Shown here one piece after another: positions 36,387-47,308 of a stretch of DNA of 64,000 nt. The position numbers and the translations under genes were made by a program. The stretch's first letter is position 1; each line of letters begins with the position of its first letter. The DNA comes from Mactra quadrangularis (lineage: Eukaryota > Mollusca > Bivalvia > Venerida > Mactridae). The stretch covers positions 37,067,231 to 37,131,230 of the forward strand of contig CM046307.1 in NCBI GenBank assembly GCA_025267735.1. The letters are read 5' to 3'. The notes under the pieces are model-generated. The model was not told where the DNA came from. It did no database searches and saw only the letters and a list, made by a program, of their open reading frames with translations.

Positions 36387-37020
36387 CTGAAAAAGAATAA
36401 AACAATAAAAGCATAGTATTGCAAATATATTATATCTTAGTCAAAATAAATGTTTGTAAGACATAGCAACAAAACTTGTAAAAAAACATTCATGTAGATG
36501 AAAGAATAACCAAGAATATTCTTAATACTAAACGAAAAGCAGTTTCAATTGAGCTTTTTCCATATTTAAAATTAAATGTGATATTATTGCAGCCCTTTTA
36601 CATCAGTGAATTATTGATACTAAATACTTAACTCAACGTTAACACATGTTTTAAATCTATGAAATTCAAGGCATTGTCTGTTTTTGGAAAAATAACCAAA
36701 TTTCAAAATAGATTATACTTACATACTCTAACATATGAGTCCACTAAACCTCGAATTCAATTTCCTATTACTTAAGACATTGTTTCCGATTTACTTTGAC
36801 AATCATGCGGCCTAATTTCTCACAAATCAATACATGTCAGAAGACTGACCTGTCACGTAATCTTGCAAACGTTTTTTCTCATACGGATTATGATGTTGAT
36901 AATTGATAGGATAACGAGTATAAAAGCCTCTTTGTGTCTTCAAGGAAATCAAATTAGAAGTTCAAAAAAATGTTACATCAGCTGTGGATATTTTACCATG
37001 AGCTTGAGAACACATATAAC

Positions 37021-37378
37021 ACCATTCGGAACACCTCGACCTTTCATGAATAAATAATCTCGGAAGGATTCGTGGGGGGGTCTTTCCTAGATTTTTGGGA
37101 TTTTACTACCTACGCGAGGCGAAGCTTGTAACGGTTACGCAAAATAGTTCTTGTAGTATACACACAGATCTTTGTCTAAACATATTTATTTGTTTTAGAT
37201 TGAACCAAATACTGTTCATCAATATCATTGAACTGTGTAATTTTAAATTTACGGACTAAAAACGAAACTTCAGTCATCGCCTAAACGATCGTGTATTTGT
37301 TTACTTCGACACCGGTTTTTCCAAAATGGCGTCTAAATATGTTATTCGTAGCCAATGGCTGAGGAGTTCCGAATGACA
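37021..37378. mobile_element. Foldback element with ATTCGGAAC arms, longer form
   Basis: The left arm has ATTCGGAACACCTCG (37024-37038) and the right arm has the complementary GAGGAGTTCCGAAT (37361-37374). The region before the right arm (TTTGTTTACTTCGACACCGG, then AAATGGCGTCTAAATATG) matches the loop of the shorter element at 11895-12050. It lies in the SCYL2 intron. Confidence 0.5.
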
Positions 37379-38040
37379 TAAACACACTATGAGGTCACAG
37401 GCTACTGTAATTACTATTATTTAGATCTTAATTCTGAAGTAAAGCTTGATGAACCTACTGACGTCCATGTGCAGTGGATGATAGTTTCTTGTATGCACGT
37501 ACTATAATCCGACCATTCTGTTTAACTTAATAAGTCTTGAATGATGAACCAATTTTAAGATAACATCGCTCTTAGACCCGTAGGAGTACGTTCTTTTAGA
37601 AATTTGCAATAAAGTTACAGTTTCAATTGAATTATGAATGCGACTCGAACCAAGGCAGACATTGTTAAAATATATTATAGTTGTCTTAAATACACATTGT
37701 TAATAAAAAGTATTGCCAAGTGCAGGTTAAAAAACATAAGTTTGAGTATTATTTAGTGAGCATTCAAAATCTGGTGAATGTGTGGTTTATTGCTTTTATA
37801 GCAAGATCTGATATACATGTATGTCGAAAGAACCTTGGTTTGGTATCATTGCATGATGAACCAACTTATCAAACAGTCATTAAAAACGGATTTAATTTTT
37901 AGCAAACGAATAATTACTTGGATTACGCTGTCAGAGTTTCACACATGTCATATGCAAGACACGTAACTGTTGTTATTATTGTCTTTATAATCTGTAAATT
38001 CATTTTATGTTATGACAGTTTTGCAATCATAGTATAGCCT

Positions 38041-38393
38041 AATGCCTCAGTCCCATAAAATCATGACTTGCTGCGGACCCGTACGTGCAGACAGTCGTAG
38101 GCCGTGGGAAGCCTTGCGTATTAAGGTGACGGTACGCAAATGGCACAAAACAAGACAACCGTACGGAGCCGTAGCTGGAAGTTATGCATGTTTAATCCAT
38201 ATTTGGCCACGATTTTGTTCACGATTTGACTCTGAAACTGATACGTGTATCCATGGCTCATCTCACGGAACCTGGTAAAAACGTAACAGTCCGCACGGGT
38301 ACGCAAGAGTTCGTACGGGTCCTTGCGCAGCGTGATCGCACGGCGCCTAGGCGGTGCCCTCACGGCTATTTTTATGTTCATGGGACAGTAGCT
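38041..38393. mobile_element. GC-rich foldback MITE, second copy
   Basis: Same family as 24327-24679, in opposite orientation. It starts ATGCCTCAGTCCCATAAAAT and ends CATGGGACAGTAGCT. The length is nearly identical (353 bp). The interior has the same CGTACG-rich words. No clear target duplication remains here. It sits inside the SCYL2 intron. The frames on both strands in this interval are by-products. Confidence 0.75.
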
Positions 38394-39993
38394 TTACACA
38401 TACTTTATTACAGATCGAGGTCTAGTATGTTGCAACATATGATAAGAGTAAAGAACTCGACATTATGAATTTAGGTATTGATTGTATTTATTTAAAACAG
38501 TAATAGTTGAAAGATGTGCCTACACAGAATCAAACGTTCATCTTAGAGAAAACTATGCTAAACAATACCGCTGATGAGAATTATTTGTTAAGTCTTTCAG
38601 AGATTATAGAGTTCGGAGTTCACCATGACAACATACATAGAGATTACTATTCTTCTTGTGACATGAATAAATTTCCATATTACTCTGACAGAAGATATTA
38701 TAAACATACAAACAGATTGAATATCTAAGTTGAAGACAAAATCTCAGATATTCCAATCTTGACATTTTGAATATCTAATTGTTTTTATAAAGAGACCAGG
38801 GATATATTTGAATATCAATGCTGATTATACTTCTTAAATGATTGAACGCACTGGTCTTAAGAAAGAAAAATAATGCTGAAATTATCCTTTTCTAAGATTA
38901 CGATATGTAAGATAAAAACCAGAAACAGTCATTGAAGTTTTACATTTCCGTAAGCATTATGTTTGAAGTTTATTCATGACTTGCGTTGAAAAAGATCATT
39001 CGTTTCCTATAAATCATTTTCGACGTTTTATGCAAAGTTAAAGTAAATAGTTTTTTGTCAGTCTTCTGTAGTACATTTTCAAGTAGAAGCGAGTAAGAAA
39101 ATACAAAACATATTCATCTAAAAATGCATCTAATATAAATATATGACTGATATGTTTTTTTGGGGGTTCAAGAACAAAATTTCTTACTGAATACGATAAG
39201 TTGAATATTTAGGGTGGTATTTTATTAGGTACCTTTCAACGAAAAAATATCTTGCTAATTCGTGTTTATTTTACCAGCATTTATTCATGAACCTATTCTC
39301 TCGTAATCCAGATATGTGGACGAGTAGTGCTGAAAATCGTCTTTAAGGATCGAGAAGTTGTAAGCGAATTTCTCTAGGAGCATTGACTCAACTTGACTGG
39401 TTCTTTGAAAATATCTATCGTGTCAGAAGTCCTAGGAAGAATGGATGATAAAGAACAACAAATAAAAATCTGAGGTCTAACAGCCAAGTTTACGAGCAAG
39501 TCCATGTTATGAATCAACGAATCAAGAAGAAACAGTGCTTAATAAAAGTGTACATATATTATTCTGGTTAGCATAGGAAATATTCCAGACTTACACTGAT
39601 TAAGGTTACTTTCAACAAGGGAAATCATATTGTTATGAGTTTAACATTGTCCGCTCTTTGTCTAATTATCTATCAAATAAAACGAAGCTTGCACTAGACA
39701 ATGTCACTAAAATTGTCCACTTATTTCTTTTATTACATTATATGTATCTATGATTACTTTGTAATGAAGTTAAATGTCTATCTGAATGTATACTACAATG
39801 TGAAAATTTGTCTAACTGAGACCTGATTAACTGTTACCAGACACACTGATAAGACACAATGCTATATTATGTAACAACACTGTCCCATTAAGTGCTATAT
39901 TTCTCAAAGTGAACACTGAAATAATTTCTTTCCTGCTGTCTTTTTGTAGCACTTGTAAATTGATGGTGCAGTTCTAGCGGTCAATTGTTAAGA

Positions 39994-40587
39994 TACTACG
40001 AAAGCCTTGGAGGGACATATTATGTTACTTGTTATGACTTATTTGTTATGACCTATTTGTAATTACTTATTTGTTATGATTTATTTTCAAGTTAAAGGTA
40101 GACTGATCGTTCGGCCATTTTGTACATTGTAAAGTAAAGATGGGAAAAAAAGTTTTATTTGTGTCCATTCTAGCAGTTATTTTATTTATTTGTTATTCCT
40201 TATTTGTCCTTATTTGTTATTCCTTGTTTGTTATTCCTTATTTGTTATTCCTTATTTGTTATTCCTTATTTGTTATTCCTTATTTGTCCTAATTTGTTAT
40301 TCCTTATTTGTCCTTATTTGTTATTCCTTACCTTATTCGTTATTCCTTATTTGTTATGAGTGCTTAGTTACAAATACCTGAACATAAGAAGGGGCATGAA
40401 AGATAATGATCACTTTCAATTCTAACAAAGTTGATAACATGTTATCTTTCATGTACCTTCTTATGTTCAGGTATTTGTAATTGATCACTCATAACAAATA
40501 AATCATAACAAATAAGTAATAACAAATAAGTCATAACAAATGAGTCATAACAAGTAACATAAAATGTCCTTCCAGGGCTTCTGTAAA
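39994..40587. mobile_element. Foldback element with 14-bp internal repeats
   Basis: The left end (GAAAGCCTTGGAGGGACATA, then ATGTTACTTGTTATGACTTA) is the inverted complement of the right end (about 40488-40587) over about 100 bp. A second, inner inverted pair (TTACAAATACCTGAACATAA and its complement at about 40370-40480) frames the centre. Both arms contain TTGTTAT words repeated in tandem. This is the architecture of foldback transposons. It lies in the SCYL2 intron, about 300 bp downstream of the 100-nt exon. Confidence 0.7.
40178..40360 (+). repeat. Minisatellite, TTATTTGTTATTCC-type
   Basis: About 12 imperfect copies of a 14-bp unit, CTTATTTGTTATTC, with interspersed TTATTTGTCC variants. 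They form the expanded left inner arm of the surrounding foldback element. The 63-residue frame here is an artefact of the repeat. Confidence 0.85.
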
Positions 40588-40894
40588 ATACCGTCTAAAT
40601 ATTTTTCAATTTTTTTCAACCAAGTTCTGACAAGCCTTAACTAACATCATATTCCTTTTATGGAAACATAAGTTTCGTTGATTTTCGAATATCAACAGTT
40701 TGTATAACCTGGTAATTTTTGAATTTCAATTCGAATGATAGCGGCAATATTTCAGTGCACTTAAACCGTTTATGTTGGTTATACACGCAGATAGCAGCCA
40801 CTTTGTCAAATATACCTGTAGGAACTAAGTACATTTTCTGGTAAGAACTGTTAAAACTTAAATCATTGTAATATAAAGAATTAATTAAGCTTAC

Positions 40895-40994
40895 CTTAAT
40901 GTGTGCTGGCACAGGCATAGGTATTCTTTCATAATTGCCAAGACAGTTGGCTAGACTTGCAACTACTGGCTCTGTGGCAAAAGCAAGACTGTTA
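40895..40994 (-). CDS. SCYL2: SCYL2-like pseudokinase, 100-nt internal exon
   Basis: Read on the minus strand, the acceptor is TTTTTTTCAATTTCAG and the donor GTAAGC (40889-40894). One base T completes the codon begun in the previous exon, and 33 codons follow. They include NSLAFATEPVVASLANCLGN and end PAHIK. The TEPV.ASLAN motif with LGN after it is diagnostic for the hinge region of SCYL2 kinase-like domains (DCLAFCTEPVFASLANVLGN in human, from memory). The exon joins in frame to 36342-36386 across a 4.5-kb intron. Upstream exons, coding for the N-terminal pseudokinase lobe, should lie at higher coordinates but were not recognised before 64000. The duplicated block from 41422 would then sit within the preceding intron. 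Confidence 0.85.
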
Positions 40995-41528
40995 CTGAAA
41001 TTGAAAAAAAAATATTACTTAATATATTTCATATTATAACACTGGTAGGACAATTTTCTGTTTAATTACATTGTCACCGTAAATAGTTTAAAACAAGTAA
41101 TGATAGACGACACATAATCAAAAGCTGAACACAACTCTTAAGGTAAAATTGTGTGTACACGGTAGGTGAGCTATTAAAGTACAAGGAAATTTGTCTGTCA
41201 TCTAATCTTATTGCTCTAAATAATGAAGAAACTATGCTGGATGAATAAATGTGCGTCATAGAAAGTAATGTAAATTCTCTAGAAATAAGGTGTTTTATGT
41301 AGAAAATCAATGCCGACTATAATTAACCAATATTGTCGTATCTACAACACGACTTTATGGTCGCTAACATCACTTTGTCATTAACGTCAATGTATTTTCC
41401 TGGTAAAGAGACCCAACTTAGAAATATCAGAAGATGTCGTTAATGTCATTGTAGGTGAACACAATGTATTCACTGGTCATATTTCTCTTTGTATGTTTCG
41501 TTTTATAGTCAATGTCGATTATCTTCAG

Positions 41529-41640
41529 GTGATATCAGATTTGTATTGATTTTCTTTTTTCAAAAAAGTAAAGCAAGTTCAAAGCTTGAAGCTGCAATTG
41601 AATGTACTTGCGTCACGCAAGACGTTTACAAGATTATCCG
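41529..41640 (+). other. Exon-like segment, function unknown
   Basis: Bounded by an acceptor-like GATTATCTTCAG and a GTAAGA donor at 41641. One frame is open throughout and includes SKASSKLEAAIECTCVTQD. The copy at 47679-47790 keeps the same peptide, but its donor has become CTTATA. The nucleotide sequence here is almost identical between copies. I do not recognise the peptide, and it may be a chance frame. Confidence 0.3.
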
Positions 41641-41694
41641 GTAAGACCTGATTGCAATGATTATGTTGGTTTATTTTGTTGTCTTGCATGAATC

Positions 41695-42105
41695 TGAACC
41701 AATCTGATTAAAACCCGATCTAAAATTTTCCGCTCGCCTACTCGCTTATTTAGATATTGCCTTTTTCAAACGAATGTCACGTTTAGGTGACCTTTTCTTA
41801 GCATAATATTCATGACGAAATTGTTATGATACGTAACTTGTTTACATCGTCTACTTCACGCAATTTGAAATAAACCGTCCAATCGCAGACTGTGAATAAT
41901 ACCGCTGTTAAATTAGCTTGCAAACCTTGGTCTAAAGATAGAAATTACGAAATCAAAATGTTATTTATAGTGTTTCGTCTAGATGAAAGCTGCGGATTGA
42001 TTGGCTGACACAAAGTTTATCTCGACGTGACCTTCCACGTCGACAGTAGAGATCCTGTACGACAACGCTCTACAGGATATCTGTTTACGGAGATAGGAGT
42101 CTGAA
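41695..42105. other. Copy-1-specific segment with hairpins and promoter-like boxes
   Basis: Absent from copy 2, where CTTGCATGAGTCTGAACAAG joins the flanks directly. The missing stretch in copy 1 is bounded by TCTGAA words, so copy 2 probably lost it by short-homology deletion. On the minus strand there is CCAAT (42000-42004) and, 31 bases downstream, TATAAATA (41962-41969). Two hairpins follow each other on the plus strand: TCGACGTG/CACGTCGA at 42022-42043 and ATCCTGTA/TACAGGAT at 42052-42078. No product is recognised. Confidence 0.4.
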
Positions 42106-43072
42106 GAAGTTTGAATTTTTAAAAATATCATAAACATTCCTCTTTCTACTTGACAATAATCATTTTACAGCAGTTTATGTTATCAACATTGTAACGTTGT
42201 GTTCTATAACACTACTGTAAGTAAACTCACTAAATATAAAAATGTAAATTATAGTTTCTCATTCTACTCGTCATATAAATGTTGAACTTAGAAGAAGTAA
42301 TACAAATTAATAATAAAAATCTAATCAATAGTTATTCGAGTGTTTAAAGTGTATACAATCATACAGAACAGGGTGAAATCAGTTATTTTTGAAATAATGA
42401 ATAAATCTCTGGTGGGGATTTCTAAAACAATGCCTTTACCCCCATTATGCTGCACCAAATTATTATCTGTACTGAGATTATGCAAACCTAATATATATAT
42501 ATCATGTCAAAACTACATAAAATGAGTTCATTGTTACAATTAATATTCTTATAATCGTGTAAAGAACAAATTCATTTAAACAAATGTGCTACCTAAATTA
42601 TCAAAAGATTATGAAAGACAATTTTATTACACAAGTTCATACATAAAATAACAATAGGGAATACCAATTATAATTTAAATACACAATTAATTTCATTTAA
42701 CTGGACTGCAATAAAGATGAATAAACGTTTAAGGAAATTTGTGTACACAATAATACTTAAGGGATGGAAATGGTCTTGAAATTTTACATCAATAAAGGTA
42801 AACCTGATCATGTAAAGTTATAATACACTTTACACAGATTACACATATATTTATGGTAAAAAAATTTGGGAATGACAAGCAAAAGAACGCCAACGTATTA
42901 AATTCAACTACTATGTTGTCAACTGTCCGTATATAGAAATACTTTATGTGCACAGTAACATGTAAATAATAAGTGCACAATCTACAGCTAAATACAAATA
43001 CAAGGATGTAACAATGCAAGTACAACTGTAATATTGAGCTCAAAATGACGTGACCACCATTTCAATATTACC

Positions 43073-43390
43073 TTTCTTTAGTAAAAACGGTTTGCTAAAG
43101 CAGCAGCAACTTAGATATTGAATTCAAGCTAATGATAGTGCTAGAATACCTTTATAGTAGAACAATAGAGGGAAACGTATTTCTTATAACGCATTATTAG
43201 TATTTGAATATTCAGCTATAGCAATGTGATAATATAGCCAAATATTTTCTTTAGTAAAAACGGTTTGTCAAAGCAGCAACAACTTAGATATTGAATTCAA
43301 ACTAATGATAGTGCTTGAATATCATATAGTAGAACAGTGAAAGAGAACGTATTTCCTATAACGTATTATAAGTATTTGTTTCGACTACCA
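43073..43390 (+). repeat. 173-bp tandem duplication (copy 1)
   Basis: Two units, starting at about 43073 and 43246, share TCTTTAGTAAAAACGGTTTG, AAAGCAGCA, AACTTAGATATTGAATTC and AACGTATTTC. The same pair is present in the second segmental copy at about 49991-50310. The tandem event is therefore older than the segmental duplication. Confidence 0.75.
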
Positions 43391-44139
43391 TGAAATATTG
43401 CCAAAAAACTTGCAAGTTGGTTTCGGTAAAGCTTCTTTATATCACAGGTTATTAGGAAAACTACTATAATGATGTTCATGTAAATCCAGATCCCAGCAAA
43501 GGTATATTTTAATTATCTTTACATCATAATAGAAGTCGTTTTTATGTACGAAATGTATAAAAAGCCATTTGTTATAGCAACATAATGCATCATAAAAGGA
43601 AAGTGGTTAGATAAGATTTTGTCGATCAAATGAATCTCGAAAAACATGTATCAAATCATGTACAACTAATGTATAAGATCAACAACATCGCTGGTATTAT
43701 GAAATCAAATTTCTATTGTAGACTGAACAGATGTCAATAATGCCACTGTTTTCACAGAATGCTGGTATGAAGGTAATTCGACAACAAATACGACACGACG
43801 ACACGAATTGATTTGATAAAAAACAATGTATAGTATATATTTGATACAAGTTGGCACGTCTGATTATATTATTGTTTCCATGATTGATCTACGTCGGATG
43901 TAGTATTGGATTAAAGCGATGAGAAGTTCAGATAAAGGATAAAAAACGTTGTAAAAATCCGAAAGAAAAAATAAAATTTTATTGTTAAATACTGATTTTT
44001 AGCTTTATCTTGACTTTATTATCATGAAATACAATACTGTTTATAAGAATAGAGCTATGATTTTATTAGTGAACAAATTTAAGTTACAAAATACCCAAAT
44101 ACCACGCGATTGCAAAGAGCTGAGCGTTAGAAAATATAT

Positions 44140-44345
44140 ACGCATGTCTAATTTCGATTTCTGAGCTTCACGATTTATTCCCGGTGCAATTTGTAGAACT
44201 ACGACACAAATGTCAATTCTCTATTGAGGGAGACATTGGATCCTTATAAAAGGGTAAGCAGAGTACTGGTAAATTCGATTTGTCCAAAACCTGATCCGGT
44301 GAGCTGGTGTCATTTAGTGTTGAAAAATGCCGTGTAATTCCACTG
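44140..44345 (+). mobile_element. Ancient SINE relic (copy 1)
   Basis: A B/C-type body is still visible: ACACAAATGTCAATTCTCTA, AAAAGGGTAAGCAGAGTACTGG, TTTGTCCAAAACCTGATCCGG. The tRNA-like head is eroded beyond recognition. The second segmental copy carries the same relic at about 51045-51265. Confidence 0.5.
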
Positions 44346-45060
44346 CTGTCAAACTATACTATGCTGATTTTTGATTTAAGTCAGGTATAAATTTATTATT
44401 GTGTCATTTATGAGTCTTAAGTAAATATTGCATTAACTTTAACCAATGACTCACAAAGATTCAACAAATATATTTAGTATTTGTCCTTCTGTTCCGTCTA
44501 CCATCAGTGCAGGGATACAAATGGCAATTCATGCAAAAGGTCCCTTATTCTTATTCCCTATATATTTCTTCGATATAAATTTGTTTTGAATTTACATCTA
44601 CATCCTCGATAACCCAGAACTTAAGTACCACCTCGTCGTTTTTACCTTCCTGCTACGAATGCGACAACACGGATATGTTAAATTTTGTTTAATTCATATT
44701 TTGTAAACAATTATGTTAACCTTACATTTATAATGGTTGTATCTCAGAGTTGTATCCTAGCATCTTTTATGATATGACTGCCAACAGCAGTCGTGAGTTC
44801 ACATCTAAGTAAATCAATTATTTGATTTAGACATTCTTATATCATTATTGATATTGTTGGTATATTTAATATCGACATCCATTCATCATTGCTTTAAATT
44901 AATACTATAATAACATGGAGACATGATTTCTTGTGACTCCACATGTAACAAAGTAACGCATTCTATTCAAAATTAATTTCCCAAGCAACCGTATCAGTTG
45001 AAATAACATTACTATATTCTAATTACACAATGATACCATTTGAGTGAATACTAGCTTGTT

Positions 45061-45366
45061 CGTTGGGTTTAACGCCGTAGCAACACATTGTGTAGGTCAT
45101 ATAACGGCGGTCAGTCAACCTACTCACTCCTCCTGGAAAGGCTAAATCTCTGGAATTAGCTGTTACATGTAACCAACTACTAAGCAAATACTTTCGTCAG
45201 TGACTGACAACTGTCCTGCATAATTAATAATCCTTGGTAGGAGGGAGAATGACCGTAGAAATAATTTCATGACCAAGCTCCACGAAAGTATGCCCCGCCC
45301 GGGAATCGAACCCACGACCCCTCGATCAGTAGACTTGCGTGCTACCAACTGATATAGACGGGCGGG
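45061..45366 (-). mobile_element. SINE, family A (copy 1)
   Basis: Full-length minus-strand SINE with a clear B box (GGGTTCGATTCCCGGGC on the minus strand) and tail, matching 25012-25325. It is shared with copy 2 at 52031-52336 and so predates the duplication. The head ends unusually, in CCCGCCCGTCTATATC. Confidence 0.85.
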
Positions 45367-45699
45367 AATCAATGTACTACATATAAAGTATGTTCATCTA
45401 AAATTGTGGTTTGAGATTGTTTATTCCTGGACAATACATAGACAATCGTAGTAATTTGTAAGGAGAATATTGCAGTCTAGTAAAGTAGAATATTGCTTAG
45501 CTTACCCAGAAATAACCGTTCTGAAAGCTCTATAATATCCGAGTAAGAAGTCAATAATTGTCAAATTCTATCAATATGTCTGTTGTGCCACATTTCTTGT
45601 TGATGCGTTGGAAAGTAAAATTGGAGATGAAATTTCCTACAAATGTGTCCAGATAATTGGTATTCTGTTTTCTCAACGATTTTGACGCTTCGCAAAACA

Positions 45700-45850
45700 C
45701 GTCAATACATAATTGATGTCAAATCTGTTGAATCAGAAAGGTAGTAAGGGAAGAAAAATACCGACACCATGCTTTAACCGAGAAAACTCATATTTTTAGT
45801 GTCTAACATAATTACTTAGCTAAATGTTAGCGAGAAAAGATAACAATGAA
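45700..45850 (-). repeat. Conserved ATGGTGTC module, copy 1
   Basis: Read on the minus strand, AACATTTAGCTAAGTAATTA, then TTTTCTCGGTTAAAGC, then ATGGTGTCGGTATTTTTC. Related modules lie at 52665-52820, 57650-57790 and 62255-62340. In this copy the frame after the ATG meets a TGA, because the base that gives TGG in copy 2 differs. It could be a repeated promoter and first exon, or an old repeat. Confidence 0.4.
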
Positions 45851-45921
45851 TCGGGCACACTTGTCGGTATTTTAATTGTAAAGACGTTTAAACACACTTG
45901 ATCTAACATTAATGAAACAAA

Positions 45922-46227
45922 AGAAGCGACCAGCTAGCTAAGTTGGTAGCAAGTAAGTCTACTGGTCAATGGGTCCAGGTTCGATTTCCGAGCGGCGGGG
46001 CATTCATTTGTGGAGTTTGATCATGAAATGATTTCTACGACCATTCTTTCCTGTACCAATGACAGATAGTCATGTATGGCTATTGTCAGTCACTGAAGGA
46101 ATTATGTGCTATATAGTTGGTTAACAGCTATATCCAGTGATTTAGCCTTTCCCGGAACGGTGAGTTGGTTGACTGACCACCGTGATATGACCTATACAAT
46201 GTGTTGTACGGCAAAATCTCCAACAAA
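45922..46227 (+). mobile_element. SINE, family A-related, diverged (copy 1)
   Basis: The head is GACCAGCTAGCTAAGTTGGT, with a B box GGTTCGATTTCCGAGC. The body has ATTGTCAGTCACTGAAGG and the tail GTGATATGACCTATACAATG. A perfect 11-bp duplication, AATGAAACAAA, lies at 45911-45921 and 46228-46238. It is shared with copy 2 at about 52893-53198, where the duplication is eroded. Confidence 0.8.
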
Positions 46228-47119
46228 AATGAAACAAATTTGCTTCAGTATAAGACGCATCAGCTAAATAAGATGACGATAGCAAGAAAAGATGGTAAGC
46301 ACATCATTACCACCGCAAGGTTATCGTTACATTGCTATTTTATAGGAAACCCGCCTTCGGTTGAGTACATAAAAACGATCACAGACAGCGTAAATATCCC
46401 ATTTGCTACAAAATTGTCACAGTTTAAGATTTTCGGATGGCTTAAAATGTAGTAATATACCCGAAGCTAAGATAACAAAAATAGTAAATAATTTTTCCAA
46501 GATTTTTTTTATGGCGACACAGCACTTGCCTACTAGGCAACAATAAAATGCGGTGTAAAATAATTCAGTTCACGTATATCTCTAACCGTATGTCGAAAGA
46601 AAACTTGCGTTGCTGTCTTTGTGTCAGTTACTTCATTAAAGATAGAAAGTACTCATGTACTTCCAGATATTTAAGTGGCTTCGCTTAACCAATCAAAATA
46701 ATGCTGAACATAAATTTCATAAAATAGGTGACATTAATGTGTATCTGAAGTTGAGTGTGCAATATAAACAAAATATGAAACGTAAATAATGTTTGAGAGG
46801 ACCTTGATGTAAATTCATGACTCTGATTAAGTCTCAAAGGAATGCAATAACTTTATTACCCAAGTCTTGCATTAATAAATAAATGTATGACATTAAGATG
46901 CAATACATCATAATTATGGTGCTCAGATGTAGTTCAAAGAATATTATTGCACTACAATGTATTGTTATTTTGTCGTACGTCGATATAATAATTATAATGA
47001 TTTACATAATTACAACCAGTTTGAACAAAGTTTTAGTTATGGAACTCCATAGCTGCCTTAACATGAGAAACTCCTTTATGTGCTTTGAAAATATCATAAA
47101 TGGATGTGCAAAGTGTAAT

Positions 47120-47308
47120 ATACGATGCTCATGCGTCATTATACGATGACCATTTACCATTTTACAATGCTCATGCGTTATTAAACGATGACAATTTACC
47201 ATTATACGATGCTCATGCGTCATTATATGATGTTCACTTTTCATTATACGATGCTCGTGTGTCATTATATGATGATAATTTATAATTATACGATGCTCAT
47301 GTCTCATT
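47120..47308 (+). repeat. 21-bp minisatellite, 9 units (copy 1)
   Basis: Exactly nine 21-bp units, beginning ATACGATGCTCATGCGTCATT. Odd units are of the GCTCATG type. Even units are of the ATGACCATTTACC type (with variants), giving a 42-bp higher-order period. Because 21 is a multiple of three, frames stay open on both strands, as 7-residue repeats such as YDAHASL on the plus strand and IMTHEHR on the minus strand. About 60-bp direct repeats (CATGAGAA...CTTTATGTGC...ATCATAAATG) flank the array at 47061-47118 and 47310-47369. Confidence 0.9.

Noticed and set aside
40190..40381. Frame with repeated LLFLICYSLF
   Set aside because: Translation of the 14-bp minisatellite.
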